Assembly: GCA_913778205.1 (NCBI GenBank)
Contig: CAJYUW010000056.1
Span: forward strand, 25,286-89,285
DNA length: 64,000 nucleotides
Reading direction: 5' to 3'
From: an uncultured Curtobacterium sp.
Lineage (GTDB): Bacteria > Actinomycetota > Actinomycetes > Actinomycetales > Microbacteriaceae
Part shown: positions 16,911 to 24,962 of the stretch, in pieces
Layout: each line of letters opens with the position of its first letter
How positions within the stretch are numbered: position 1 is the first letter of the stretch
The notes under the pieces: model-generated
Told to the model about the DNA's origin: nothing
Seen by the model: the letters and a program-made list of their open reading frames with translations, nothing else
Database searches by the model: none
Translations under genes and position numbers: made by a program

Positions 16911-17813
16911 ATGCTCGACGTCCGCCGACTCGTCCTGCTCCGGGAGCTCTCCATCCGGGGCACGATCGCGGCCGTCGCGGAGGCCGTGAACTTCACCCCG
17001 TCGGCCGTCTCCCAGCAGCTCGCGGCCCTCGAGCGCGAGGCCGGCGTCCCCCTGCTGCGCCGGGCCGGTCGGCGCCTGCAGCTCACCCCGCAGGCCGAGG
17101 TGCTGGTGCAGGCCGCGGGGCACGTCCTCGACGTGCTCGAGCAGGCGCAGTCCGAGGTCGAGGGCTCCATGCCGACGGTCCAGGGCCGCGTCCGGGTCGC
17201 CGTGTTCCAGTCGGCTGCGCTCGCGCTCATGCCGAACGCCCTGCACGCGATGGCGACCGCGCACCCGGACGTCCGGATCGAGATGGTCCAGCGTGAGCCC
17301 GAGACCGCGCTCCACGAGACCTGGATCCGCGACTTCGACATGGTGATCGCGGAGCAGTACCCGGCCCATGCGGCTCCCCGGCTGCCCGGGCTCCACCGCG
17401 AGGACCTCACCTCCGACGCCGTCCGGCTCGCGCTCCCCCCGGTGGACACCGCGCTCGCGCCGGTGACGTCGATCGACGACGCCGAGGCGCTGCCCTGGGT
17501 GATGGAGCCCCGCGGGACGGCGTCGCGACACTTCGCCGAGCAGGTGTGCCGCCGGCACGGCTTCGAGCCAGACGTCCGCTTCGAGACCGCCGACCTGCAG
17601 ACCCAGATCCGGCTCGTGGAGTCCGGGAACGCCGTCAGCCTCATGCCGGACCTGATGTGGACCGGCCGGACGACGACGTGTCGACTGGTCGAGCTGCCGG
17701 AACGGCCGCGTCGGACGATCTTCACGGTCGTCCGGTCGGCCGGGTCGACCGCTCCGGCGCTCACGGCGCTGCGCGCCGAGCTCGAGCGTGCCGCGGCGGT
17801 CGTCGGGAGCTGA
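16911..17813 (+). CDS. LysR-family regulator, ArgP/IciA subgroup
   Basis: A 300-residue protein with an N-terminal helix-turn-helix (GTIAAVAEAVNFTPSAVSQQLAAL) and a two-lobe effector domain. The start MLDVRRLVLLRELSIRGT is typical of actinobacterial ArgP-type regulators. It is divergent from putA with an 81-bp gap, so regulation of proline catabolism is a sound inference. The likely promoter makes a leaderless mRNA. Confidence 0.85.
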   Translation: MLDVRRLVLLRELSIRGTIAAVAEAVNFTPSAVSQQLAALEREAGVPLLRRAGRRLQLTPQAEVLVQAAGHVLDVLEQAQSEVEGSMPTVQGRVRVAVFQSAALALMPNALHAMATAHPDVRIEMVQREPETALHETWIRDFDMVIAEQYPAHAAPRLPGLHREDLTSDAVRLALPPVDTALAPVTSIDDAEALPWVMEPRGTASRHFAEQVCRRHGFEPDVRFETADLQTQIRLVESGNAVSLMPDLMWTGRTTTCRLVELPERPRRTIFTVVRSAGSTAPALTALRAELERAAAVVGS

Positions 17814-17890
17814 GCGGGTCCGCTCGGACCCGGGACGCGGCCGGTGCGGACGGGCCGTCGGACGGCCGACGCGGGATCGCGACCGGCGGC

Positions 17891-17934
17891 CGGACGGGAG
17901 GCGCGGTGCCGGCCCGCACCGCGCCTCCCGTCCG
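17891..17934. terminator. 19-bp perfect hairpin (GGGAGGC family)
   Basis: A perfect stem starting CGGACGGGAGGCGCGGTGC with a 6-nt loop, 77 nt after the LysR stop. The same arm recurs at 55736 and, imperfectly, at 59920 and 31526. Confidence 0.75.
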
Positions 17935-17963
17935 CCCTGCGGGGCGCCGTTCGTGACGATCGA

Positions 17964-18025
17964 TGACCGACGGGAGGCCCGTCACGGCCCCGTCACGCCA
18001 CCCACGGCGCGACGGGGCCGTGCCG
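17964..18025. repeat. 62-bp direct repeat, copy 1
   Basis: Identical over all 62 bases to 19846-19907. Each copy contains a hairpin (CACGGCCCCGTC paired with GACGGGGCCGTG, with an inner CGCC/GGCG), so it can act as a terminator. The two copies flank the surface-protein gene. Confidence 0.9.
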
Positions 18026-18107
18026 ATTCCCGCACGATGCCCCCAACCTTGGTCACATTTCGGCTTCGAGGCCCCTCAGCCACGACCTGTGCCAATACGA
18101 TCCCGAA

Positions 18108-18125
18108 CACCGAGGATTCTCGGTG
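18108..18125. promoter_or_regulatory. 7-bp dyad upstream of surface protein
   Basis: CACCGAG-GATT-CTCGGTG lies 50 nt before the GTG start, with a TACGAT hexamer (possible -10) shortly downstream. It could be an operator or a 5' leader hairpin. Confidence 0.35.
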
Positions 18126-18174
18126 AACTCTTACGATCCGGTACCCGTCCGGACCTGAAACCCTGGGGGAGAAC

Positions 18175-19812
18175 GTGCGTCGAAGCACTTCATCCGTCCG
18201 ACGCGCTTGCGCGCTCGGCACCACCGCCGCACTCGTCGTCCTGACGACCGGCCTCGGCATCGTCACGGCGACCGCCGCGCACGCCGACACCGCGCCGACC
18301 GCGCCCGCGACCGACGCACCCGCGACGTCCGACCCGACGACCGCACCGGGCGAGCCGGCGTCGACCGACGGAGCGACCCCGCCGGCGGACACCGCCCCGG
18401 CCGGGTCCGGCACCGACACGTCGACGCCGCCCGCCTCGGGTGCGACCGACGGCGACGCCGCGCAGCCGACCGGCTCGACGAAGCCGTCCGGCACGACGTC
18501 GAAGCCGGCCGCCACCGACCAGGAGGTCGCACCCGCGGCCGAGAAGACCGTCACGATCACCGGCGACGCCAAGGTCGGATCGACCCTCACGGCGCAGCGG
18601 GCGAACTTCGAGCCGGGCACGCTCTTCGGGTACCAGTGGCTCGACGCGGCCGGCGCGCCCATCGACGGCGCGACCGACGCGACGTGGACCGTCGGCTCGG
18701 CGTTCGCCGGGACGAAGGTCTCCGTGGAGGTCACCGCGACCGTCGCCGGCGGCGGCACCGAGACCGTGACGTCGAAGCAGTCGCCCGTCATCACGCAGGA
18801 CCCGGTCTTCGTGGACGCCTCCGGCACGCCGATCGAGGGCGGGACCGAGGCCGACGACGACACGCTGTACCTCGACGACGCGATCGCGGGCGAGGACTAC
18901 TCGTACACCTTCCGCGCCCAGGGTTACCCGGCGCCGACGTACCAGCTCGAGTGGTTCTACGGCAACGAGGAGGACTCGATGGCGAACATCGAGTTCGGCC
19001 GGGCGCAGTCCGGCATCGGCTTCGGCGAGGGCGAGTTCGACCCGGACGTGAACGGTGACGGCAAGGTCACGCCGGCCGACCAGCTCCCGAAGGGCATGTC
19101 CTTCGACGCGGCGACCGGCGAGGTCAGTGGCGTCCCGACCGAGGCCGCGTTCGTCGACTTCGCGGTGTCTGCCACGAGCGGCAAGGTCACCACCACGCAG
19201 TACGTGGGCATCAACGTGGACCCCGGCGCCGCCTACGGCCTGGCCGCGGTCGCGCTGGACGAGGGCCTCACCATGGACAAGCCGGGCAACTACTACGTCA
19301 TCCGCCCGGACGGCTCGGTGTCCGGCGTCAGCTTCACGCCGGACGGCGACGGCTTCTCGGACGAGAAGCTCCTCGACCACGTCTCGGTGAAGCAGGGCGG
19401 CAGCCTGCTGGTCCTCGGCACGCCGGTCGACCGCTTCGGGAACGACATCAGCGTCAACAGCGAGTCGGACCTCCCGCGCGCGACCGTGACCTCGAACGTC
19501 GCCAGTGACGTCATCGCCCCCTACACCGAGGACGGTGCCGACGTCCTCGGCGTCTCGAGCGTCACGTTCCCGCACGCGTCGACGCACACGCTGACCGTGT
19601 CCGCCCAGGAGCTCCAGCCGGTCTCGTTCGACGTCGAGGTCATCCCGACCGTCGCGCCCGCCGCCGCCGTCACCCCGACCGGCACCGGCGCACAGCTCGC
19701 CTACACCGGCACCGACGCCACCGGCGCCCTGCCCTGGGCGATCGGCCTCGTCCTCGCCGGCGCCGGCATCATCGGCGCCCGCACCCTGCGCCGCCGCCAG
19801 ACCGAGCGCTGA
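18175..19812 (+). CDS. LAxTG-anchored cell-surface protein with Ig-like domains
   Basis: A 545-residue surface protein. A long signal peptide (to about residue 38, AHA-DT) is followed by a Thr/Pro/Ala-rich stalk (about 40-120), one Ig-like repeat (VTITGDAKVGSTLTAQ), a putative-Ig segment (GMSFDAATGEVSGVPTEAA) with a calcium-loop-like DVNGDGKVTPAD just before it, and a C-terminal sorting signal: LAYTG at 508-512, a hydrophobic helix and RRRQTER. LAxTG is the motif of class E sortases in high-GC Gram-positives, so covalent wall attachment is expected. GTG start with GGGGGAG upstream. Binding partner unknown. Confidence 0.85.
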   Translation: MRRSTSSVRRACALGTTAALVVLTTGLGIVTATAAHADTAPTAPATDAPATSDPTTAPGEPASTDGATPPADTAPAGSGTDTSTPPASGATDGDAAQPTGSTKPSGTTSKPAATDQEVAPAAEKTVTITGDAKVGSTLTAQRANFEPGTLFGYQWLDAAGAPIDGATDATWTVGSAFAGTKVSVEVTATVAGGGTETVTSKQSPVITQDPVFVDASGTPIEGGTEADDDTLYLDDAIAGEDYSYTFRAQGYPAPTYQLEWFYGNEEDSMANIEFGRAQSGIGFGEGEFDPDVNGDGKVTPADQLPKGMSFDAATGEVSGVPTEAAFVDFAVSATSGKVTTTQYVGINVDPGAAYGLAAVALDEGLTMDKPGNYYVIRPDGSVSGVSFTPDGDGFSDEKLLDHVSVKQGGSLLVLGTPVDRFGNDISVNSESDLPRATVTSNVASDVIAPYTEDGADVLGVSSVTFPHASTHTLTVSAQELQPVSFDVEVIPTVAPAAAVTPTGTGAQLAYTGTDATGALPWAIGLVLAGAGIIGARTLRRRQTER

Positions 19813-19820
19813 ACCCCCGT

Positions 19821-19860
19821 GCCTCCCGTCGGTCACGCTCCCACGTGACCGACGGGAGGC
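19821..19860. terminator. 17-bp perfect hairpin (GGGAGGC family)
   Basis: The stem GCCTCCCGTCGGTCACG/CGTGACCGACGGGAGGC with a 6-nt loop begins 9 nt after the surface-protein stop. Its right arm overlaps the first 15 bases of the second 62-bp repeat, so two mutually exclusive hairpins can form. Confidence 0.75.
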
Positions 19861-19907
19861 CCGTCACGGCCCCGTCACGCCACCCACGGCGCGACGGGGC
19901 CGTGCCG
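19846..19907. repeat. 62-bp direct repeat, copy 2
   Basis: Perfect copy of 17964-18025, on the other side of the surface-protein gene and in the same orientation; 1882 bp separate the two starts. Confidence 0.9.
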
Positions 19908-19991
19908 TCACGGGGCCCGGTCGCCTTCACCCCGTCGCCGTCACCGGGCCGTCGCCGTCACGTGGTCCGGTCGTGTCGGTAGCGTGGGCAC

Positions 19992-20624
19992 ATGCCGACG
20001 CTGCTGCACATCGATTCCTCCGCCGACCTCGCCCACTCCCGCTCCCGGGCGCTGACCGCGGCGTTCGCGGACGCCTGGCGTGCCCGCGGTCCCGAGTACA
20101 CGGTCGTACGGCGCGACCTGCACGTCGACCCGCTCCCCCACCTCGAGGCCTCCGCGCTGCACTGGGCGGCGGCGGACCGCACCGCCGACGAGGTCGTCGC
20201 CCCCGAGGCGGAGGCCCTCCGGCAGGAGGTCATCGACGAGCTGCTCGCCGCCGACGTGCTCCTCGTCGGCTCGCCGCTGTACAACTACACGGTGCCGTCG
20301 ACGCTCAAGGCGTGGCTCGACCGCGTGCACATCCCCGGCGTCCTGGTCGGCGACGTGCAGCCGATGCAGGGCCGGCCGGTGGTGACCGTCGTCAGCCGCG
20401 GCGGCACCTACGAGGCGGACACCCCCACGGAGGGCTGGGACCACGGCTCCCCCGTGCTGCAGATCATCCTCGGCACGGCCCTCGGGATGAAGCACTACCC
20501 GGTCACGGTGAGCGCCACGCTCGCCGACCGCTTGCCGGACCTCGCACCGCTGGCCGACCACGCCGCGGCCGAGTTCGCCGACGCGAAGACGACCCTGGAG
20601 CGCCTCGCCACGACGGTCGTCTGA
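19992..20624 (+). CDS. FMN-dependent NADH azoreductase / quinone reductase (flavodoxin-like)
   Basis: A 210-residue flavodoxin-fold protein. MPTLLHIDSSADLAHSRSR is the N-terminal FMN phosphate loop and SPLYNYTVPSTLKAWLDR the AzoR-type isoalloxazine and dimer motif; VVSRGGTY follows. Such enzymes reduce quinones and azo compounds with NAD(P)H. It is convergent with the MBL hydrolase. Confidence 0.88.
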   Translation: MPTLLHIDSSADLAHSRSRALTAAFADAWRARGPEYTVVRRDLHVDPLPHLEASALHWAAADRTADEVVAPEAEALRQEVIDELLAADVLLVGSPLYNYTVPSTLKAWLDRVHIPGVLVGDVQPMQGRPVVTVVSRGGTYEADTPTEGWDHGSPVLQIILGTALGMKHYPVTVSATLADRLPDLAPLADHAAAEFADAKTTLERLATTVV

Positions 20625-20643
20625 CGACGGCCGGGCGCGCGGG

Positions 20644-21687
20644 TCAGACCGGCCGGATCTCGCCCGCCCGTCCGAGCAGCTCCGCGTGGTGCGCCGTCTG
20701 CGTCAGGGCGCTCGCGAGCAGGAAGCCCGTCATCGACCCGATGCCGCCGCTGAACGGCACGCGGGACGCCACCTCGTAGAGCGTCGGCGCGGACAGGGAG
20801 TCGAGCGCCTCGGCGACGTGCCGCGACCGCTCCTCCCGGTGTCCCGCGAGGACGCGCGCCCGGGCGACGACGTCCCGGAAGCGGTACTCGTGCCCGGGAC
20901 AGACCTCGAGGTCCGCGTACCGGTCGAGGCGGCGGAGGGAGGCGAGGTGGTCGGCGAGGGGGTTGGACGTCGTCCGCCCGCCGAGCCCGATGCCCGGGTT
21001 GATCCGCGGCAGGACGTGGTCGCCGGTGAAGAGCAGCCCGTCCTGCTCGTCGACGAAGCAGCAGTGCCCCGCGGTGTGCCCGGGGGTGTGCAGGGTGCGC
21101 ATCTCCCGACCGACGACCGGCAGCACGTCGCCGTCCTCGAGCCGGAGGTCGGCGTACGGCTCCGCGGTCCGGCCCAGCCCGATGCGCCGTCCGCTCCCCC
21201 ACGCCGCGACGACACCGGCGAGGAGGTCGTCCGGCAGCCCCCAGGTCGCGATGTCGGCGTCGTTCGCCGCAGCGTCGGTCCGTTCGTGCCGCAGCGCGTC
21301 GACCTCGGCCCGGTGCATCGCCACCCGCGCACCGCTGGCACGCCGTACGGCCGCGGCCGCGCCGAGGTGGTCGGCGTGCAGGTGCGTCACGACGACGAGC
21401 CCCACGTCGTCGAGCGAGTGCCCGATCGCCCGCAACCCCGCACGCAGCACCCCGAGCTCGTCGTCCTCGGACCATCCGGGGTCGACGAGCGTCAGCGCAC
21501 CGTCGGCACCCTCGACCACGTACACGAGCGTCGCGTCCGGCACCCCCGCCCGGAACGGCACCGCGAGCGTCCAGATGCCCGGACGGACCTCCTCGACCGG
21601 GGGCAGGACGCCGTCGCGGAGCGCGGCGGCCTGCACGGAGCTGATCGGTTCCGGTGCCGGCACCGCCGACGGGGGCACGGTCGTCAC
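20644..21687 (-). CDS. metallo-beta-lactamase-fold hydrolase
   Basis: A 347-residue protein with the zinc-binding motif THLHADH at residues 101-107, then HTPGHTAGHCCF and GDHVLP later in the chain. An MBL domain spans about 40-260 and is followed by a helical C-terminus, like the glyoxalase II-related and acyl-CoA or lactone hydrolase families. Substrate unknown. Translation starts at GTG 21687. Confidence 0.85.
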   Translation of the reverse strand: MTTVPPSAVPAPEPISSVQAAALRDGVLPPVEEVRPGIWTLAVPFRAGVPDATLVYVVEGADGALTLVDPGWSEDDELGVLRAGLRAIGHSLDDVGLVVVTHLHADHLGAAAAVRRASGARVAMHRAEVDALRHERTDAAANDADIATWGLPDDLLAGVVAAWGSGRRIGLGRTAEPYADLRLEDGDVLPVVGREMRTLHTPGHTAGHCCFVDEQDGLLFTGDHVLPRINPGIGLGGRTTSNPLADHLASLRRLDRYADLEVCPGHEYRFRDVVARARVLAGHREERSRHVAEALDSLSAPTLYEVASRVPFSGGIGSMTGFLLASALTQTAHHAELLGRAGEIRPV

Positions 21688-21776
21688 GCGCCCACCCTAG
21701 CGACGGCGGCGGCCCGCCGGAGCCGCACCGCGCCTCCCGGCACCGGGACCCGGCGTCGTCCGAGTAGACAGACCGC

Positions 21777-22820
21777 ATGGACACCGCACCGATGCTCGCG
21801 AAGGCCGTGCCGACCGTCCCGGAGCCGGACAGCGTCCCCGGCGGGCTCCGGTACGAACCCAAGTGGGACGGGTTCCGCGGCATCGTGACCGTGGACGGCG
21901 ACGACGTCACGATCGGCAGCCGGGGCGCCAAGCCGCTGACCCGGTACTTCCCGGAGCTGGTCGAGGCCTTCCGCGCGCAGTTCGGCGGGCGCGACCGGCC
22001 GGTGGTCCTCGACGGCGAGGTCGTCGTGCGCTCCGGCGAGCCGGGGTCCGAGCGGCTCGACTGGGACGCCCTCTCACAGCGCATCCACCCGGCGGCCTCC
22101 CGCATCGCGCGGCTCAGCAGCGAGACGCCCGCGCAGTTCGTCGCGTTCGACCTGCTCGCCGTCGACGGCGATGACCTGACCGGCAGGGCGTTCGACGAGC
22201 GACGGACGCTGCTCGAGCGACTGGGGACGACGATGTCCGACCCGCTCTTCGTCACCCGGACGACGCTCGACGTCGACCTCGCACGCGAGTGGTTCACCAC
22301 GTTCGAGGGCGCGGGCCTGGACGGGGTGGTCGCGAAGCCGCGGACGCGGCCCTACGAACCGGGCAAGCGCAGCATGCTGAAGGTCAAGCACCACCGCACG
22401 GCCGACGTCGTCGCGATCGGCTACCGGGTCCACCGGAGCGGGCACGGGGTCGGGTCGCTCCTCGTCGGGCTGTACGACGACGACGGTGCGCTGCGGCAGG
22501 TGGGCGGCGTGTCCGCCTTCTCCGACGCGCGGCGGTCCGAGTTGATCACGGAGCTCGACCCGGTGGTCGTCCGGGACACGGACGGGAGGCCCGTCACGGG
22601 TGACGGGGAACGGTCGCGGTTCTCGTCGGGTCGCGACACGTCGTTCGTCCGGCTGGCGCCGACGCTCGTGCTCGAGGTCCGCTACGACCAGATGGAGGGC
22701 GACCGCTTCCGGCACACCGTCCAGTTCGCCCGGTGGCGCCCCGACCGCGATCCGGAGTCGTGCCGCTTCGACCAGCTCGACGTCCCGGTCGCATGGGATC
22801 TCCGAGCAGTCCTCGACTGA
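21777..22820 (+). CDS. ligC: ATP-dependent DNA ligase, LigC type
   Basis: A 347-residue ATP-dependent ligase. Motif I is EPKWDGFRG with the adenylated lysine Lys29; later nucleotidyltransferase motifs include LDGEVV, FDLLAVDG, LDGVVAKP and MLKVKHHR. An OB-fold domain completes the protein. Length matches actinobacterial LigC, a backup ligase of excision repair and end joining. It sits 210 bp from a LigD-type polymerase on the other strand, forming a stand-alone repair module; no Ku gene is present in the window. Confidence 0.9.
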   Translation: MDTAPMLAKAVPTVPEPDSVPGGLRYEPKWDGFRGIVTVDGDDVTIGSRGAKPLTRYFPELVEAFRAQFGGRDRPVVLDGEVVVRSGEPGSERLDWDALSQRIHPAASRIARLSSETPAQFVAFDLLAVDGDDLTGRAFDERRTLLERLGTTMSDPLFVTRTTLDVDLAREWFTTFEGAGLDGVVAKPRTRPYEPGKRSMLKVKHHRTADVVAIGYRVHRSGHGVGSLLVGLYDDDGALRQVGGVSAFSDARRSELITELDPVVVRDTDGRPVTGDGERSRFSSGRDTSFVRLAPTLVLEVRYDQMEGDRFRHTVQFARWRPDRDPESCRFDQLDVPVAWDLRAVLD

Positions 22821-22855
22821 GCCTTGCCCTGTCCGATAGCCGCTCCTATGCTCGA

Positions 22856-22877
22856 CTTAGTTAGTCTACCTAGTAAC
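22856..22877. promoter_or_regulatory. AT-rich imperfect dyad before small ORF
   Basis: CTTAGTTAGTCTACCTAGTAAC stands out from its GC-rich surroundings and is an imperfect inverted repeat (6 of 9 positions) of MarR-operator style. It also provides -10-like hexamers for the 45-codon ORF starting at 22899. Confidence 0.35.
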
Positions 22878-22898
22878 CTCGGGGGCAGGGAGGACACC

Positions 22899-23036
22899 AT
22901 GGTCATCGACGGCATCAGCGACACCCACCGCACCACGTGGTCGCGGCTCACGCGGCTGAACACCGCGAGCGTCAGCCTGCCGATGCGGACGACCCGGGTG
23001 GACGACGGCTCCCCCGTCGTGGACGAGCGCAACTAG
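22899..23036 (+). CDS. 45-residue hypothetical protein
   Basis: A short ORF beginning MVIDGISDTHRTTW with a very good ribosome binding site (GGGAGG, 7 nt before ATG) and an AT-rich promoter-like element upstream. The composition is Ser/Thr/Arg rich and no domain is recognised. Its stop TAG overlaps the stop of the convergent polymerase gene at the tetranucleotide CTAG (23033-23036). Confidence 0.5.
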   Translation: MVIDGISDTHRTTWSRLTRLNTASVSLPMRTTRVDDGSPVVDERN

Positions 23037-24052
23037 TCCCGCTTCGCCCGGGACGGCTGGACGCGGGGCGGCTCGCCCGGCATCTTCGGGAAGTCGGGCG
23101 GGAACGGGAGCTCTCCGAGCCCGTCCGCCAGGTCACGCTCCCACCACGCAAGCAGCGGGCCGATGCCGCCCGGCTCGGCGTGCATGTCCTCCCACGGGTC
23201 GCCGTGGTCCCGCAACCGGTCGGGCACCGTGCGCACCGTGAGGGCCGTCGGGTCGCAGGTGTCGAGTTCCTCCCACCGGATCGGTGTCGAGACGCTGGCG
23301 TGCGGGAGCGCCCGGGGGCTGTAGGCGCCCGCCATGGTGCGGTCGCGGTTCGCCTGGTTGAAGTCGACGAACACCCGCCGCCCGCGCTCCTCCTTCCACC
23401 ACGCCGTCGTCACCCGGTCCGGCATCCGCCGCTCCAGCTCCCGCGCCGCCGCGATCACGGCGTGCCGGACGTCGAGGAACTCGTGCTCCGGGCGCACCGG
23501 CGCGAACACGTGCAGGCCGCGGTTCCCGCTCGTCTTGATCCACGCGGTGAGCCCGACCTCGGCGAGCACCTCCCGGAGCTCGTGCGCGACCGGCACCGTG
23601 TCGCGGAAGTCGGTGCCCGGCTGCGGGTCGAGGTCGATGCGCAGCTGGTCCGGGTGGTCGGGGTCCTCCGCACGGGAGGCCCACGGGTGGAAGACGACGG
23701 TGTTCATCTGCGCCGCCCACACCGCGACGGCCGGCTCGTCGACCACGAGCTGCGGGTGCTCCCGTCCGCTCGGGTACGTGACCACGACGTCCCGGACGTA
23801 CTCCGGCGCCCCCTTCGGCGGGTTCTTCGAGAAGAAGTCCTCGCCGTCGACGCCGCCCGGGAACCGCTGCAACGAGATCGGTCGGTCGCCGTTCGCGCGG
23901 ACGAACGCACCGCCCACCGCGACGAGGTACTCGGCCAGGTCGAGCTTCGTGATGCCCGGCCCCGCCCAGAGCACGCGGGACGGACTGCTGATCCGGACCT
24001 CCCGGTCGCCGTCCGGCCCCGGGACCGTCAGCGTCGTCGCCTCGCTCGCCAT
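23033..24052 (-). CDS. LigD-type DNA/RNA polymerase (primase-polymerase domain protein)
   Basis: A 339-residue stand-alone polymerase domain of the archaeo-eukaryotic primase superfamily. Catalytic residues are in RIDLDPQPG (Asp140, Asp142), with the nucleotide-contact histidine in NRGLHVFAP (His181) and the third carboxylate in VFVDFNQ (Asp230). The N-terminal block (KLDLAEYLVAVGGAF, RFPGGVDGEDFFSKNPPKG) is typical. No nuclease or ligase domain is fused, unlike full LigD. Together with LigC it would fill and seal gaps or ends in stationary-phase repair. Confidence 0.9.
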   Translation of the reverse strand: MASEATTLTVPGPDGDREVRISSPSRVLWAGPGITKLDLAEYLVAVGGAFVRANGDRPISLQRFPGGVDGEDFFSKNPPKGAPEYVRDVVVTYPSGREHPQLVVDEPAVAVWAAQMNTVVFHPWASRAEDPDHPDQLRIDLDPQPGTDFRDTVPVAHELREVLAEVGLTAWIKTSGNRGLHVFAPVRPEHEFLDVRHAVIAAARELERRMPDRVTTAWWKEERGRRVFVDFNQANRDRTMAGAYSPRALPHASVSTPIRWEELDTCDPTALTVRTVPDRLRDHGDPWEDMHAEPGGIGPLLAWWERDLADGLGELPFPPDFPKMPGEPPRVQPSRAKRD

Positions 24053-24104
24053 GCAGCGGACCGTACACGGGCGTCGCTGTCCCCGGTCGGTGCACGATGG
24101 GACC

Positions 24105-24962
24105 GTGACGGCGTACCTCGGTGTGGACCTGGCGTGGGGGCTCGGCTCGGAGCGGCGGCCCGCCAACGAGACCGGCCTCGTCGCGATGTCGGCCGACGGG
24201 ACGATCACCGACGCCGGATGGGCCCGCGGGGTCGACGCGGTGACGGTGTGGATCACGGAGCATCTCGGGCCGCGCACCCTCGTCGCGGTCGACGCCTCCC
24301 TGGTGGTGACGAACCCGACCGGCATCCGCGAGGCCGAACGGCAGGTCGGTCAGCGCTACGGCCGGTGGAAGGTCGCGGCGAACCCGACGAACCTCGGCTC
24401 CGCGGCGAGCGCCGGTGCCCGGCTGCTGGAGCGGTTGACGGCGCTCGGCGTCCGGTACGTCGACAGCACGGACGCGATGCGGGGTCGCACGGGCCCGGCG
24501 GTGTTCGAGTGCTACCCGTACACGACCCTCGTCGGCGTCGAGGAACTCGGCCACGACGACGAACGCCCCCGCTACAAGCGCCTGGACACGCGCATCCCCG
24601 CGGGCGAGGCCCGGGCACGCCGCGCGGTGGCGTTCGACGAAGTGGTCGGACGGCTCCGGACCACGCCGCTCGACCCCCCGCTCCTCCTCGACTCGCACCC
24701 GCTGACGGCCGGGCTCGCCGAGCCCTCGGGACTGCACGGGCCGACGCACAAGCACCGGGAGGACCTGCTCGACGGTGCGCTGTGCGCCTGGACGGCCGCG
24801 TTCTGGGAGCGGCACGGCGACGCACGCGTGCAGGTCCTGGGACGTGATCCGGGCCTCCCGTCCGACCCGGCGGAGCCGCCGGACGAAGCGGGCCGACGGC
24901 CCGTCATCGTGGCCCCTGCCCGACCGTCGCAGCGGCGGCACGTCGGTAGGCTGGACGGGTGA
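24105..24962 (+). CDS. DUF429-domain protein
   Basis: A 285-residue protein with an RNase H-like fold suggested by GVDLAWG at the start, DASLVVTNPTGIREAERQ, and VFECYPYTTL in the middle, the DUF429 pattern. Conserved acidic residues are compatible with nuclease or phosphotransfer chemistry, but function is not known. GTG start at 24105. Its stop overlaps the next gene's start (GTGA), indicating coupled translation with the glycosyltransferase. Confidence 0.8.
   Translation: MTAYLGVDLAWGLGSERRPANETGLVAMSADGTITDAGWARGVDAVTVWITEHLGPRTLVAVDASLVVTNPTGIREAERQVGQRYGRWKVAANPTNLGSAASAGARLLERLTALGVRYVDSTDAMRGRTGPAVFECYPYTTLVGVEELGHDDERPRYKRLDTRIPAGEARARRAVAFDEVVGRLRTTPLDPPLLLDSHPLTAGLAEPSGLHGPTHKHREDLLDGALCAWTAAFWERHGDARVQVLGRDPGLPSDPAEPPDEAGRRPVIVAPARPSQRRHVGRLDG

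Noticed and set aside
13335..17558. putA starting far upstream with a 1407-codon frame
   Set aside because: The extra N-terminus runs antisense through the ArgP-like gene; ATG 16829 gives the standard PutA N-terminus.
17964..19907. Transposon with terminal repeats around the surface-protein gene
   Set aside because: The repeats are direct, not inverted, there is no transposase, and the enclosed gene has normal promoter and terminator layout.
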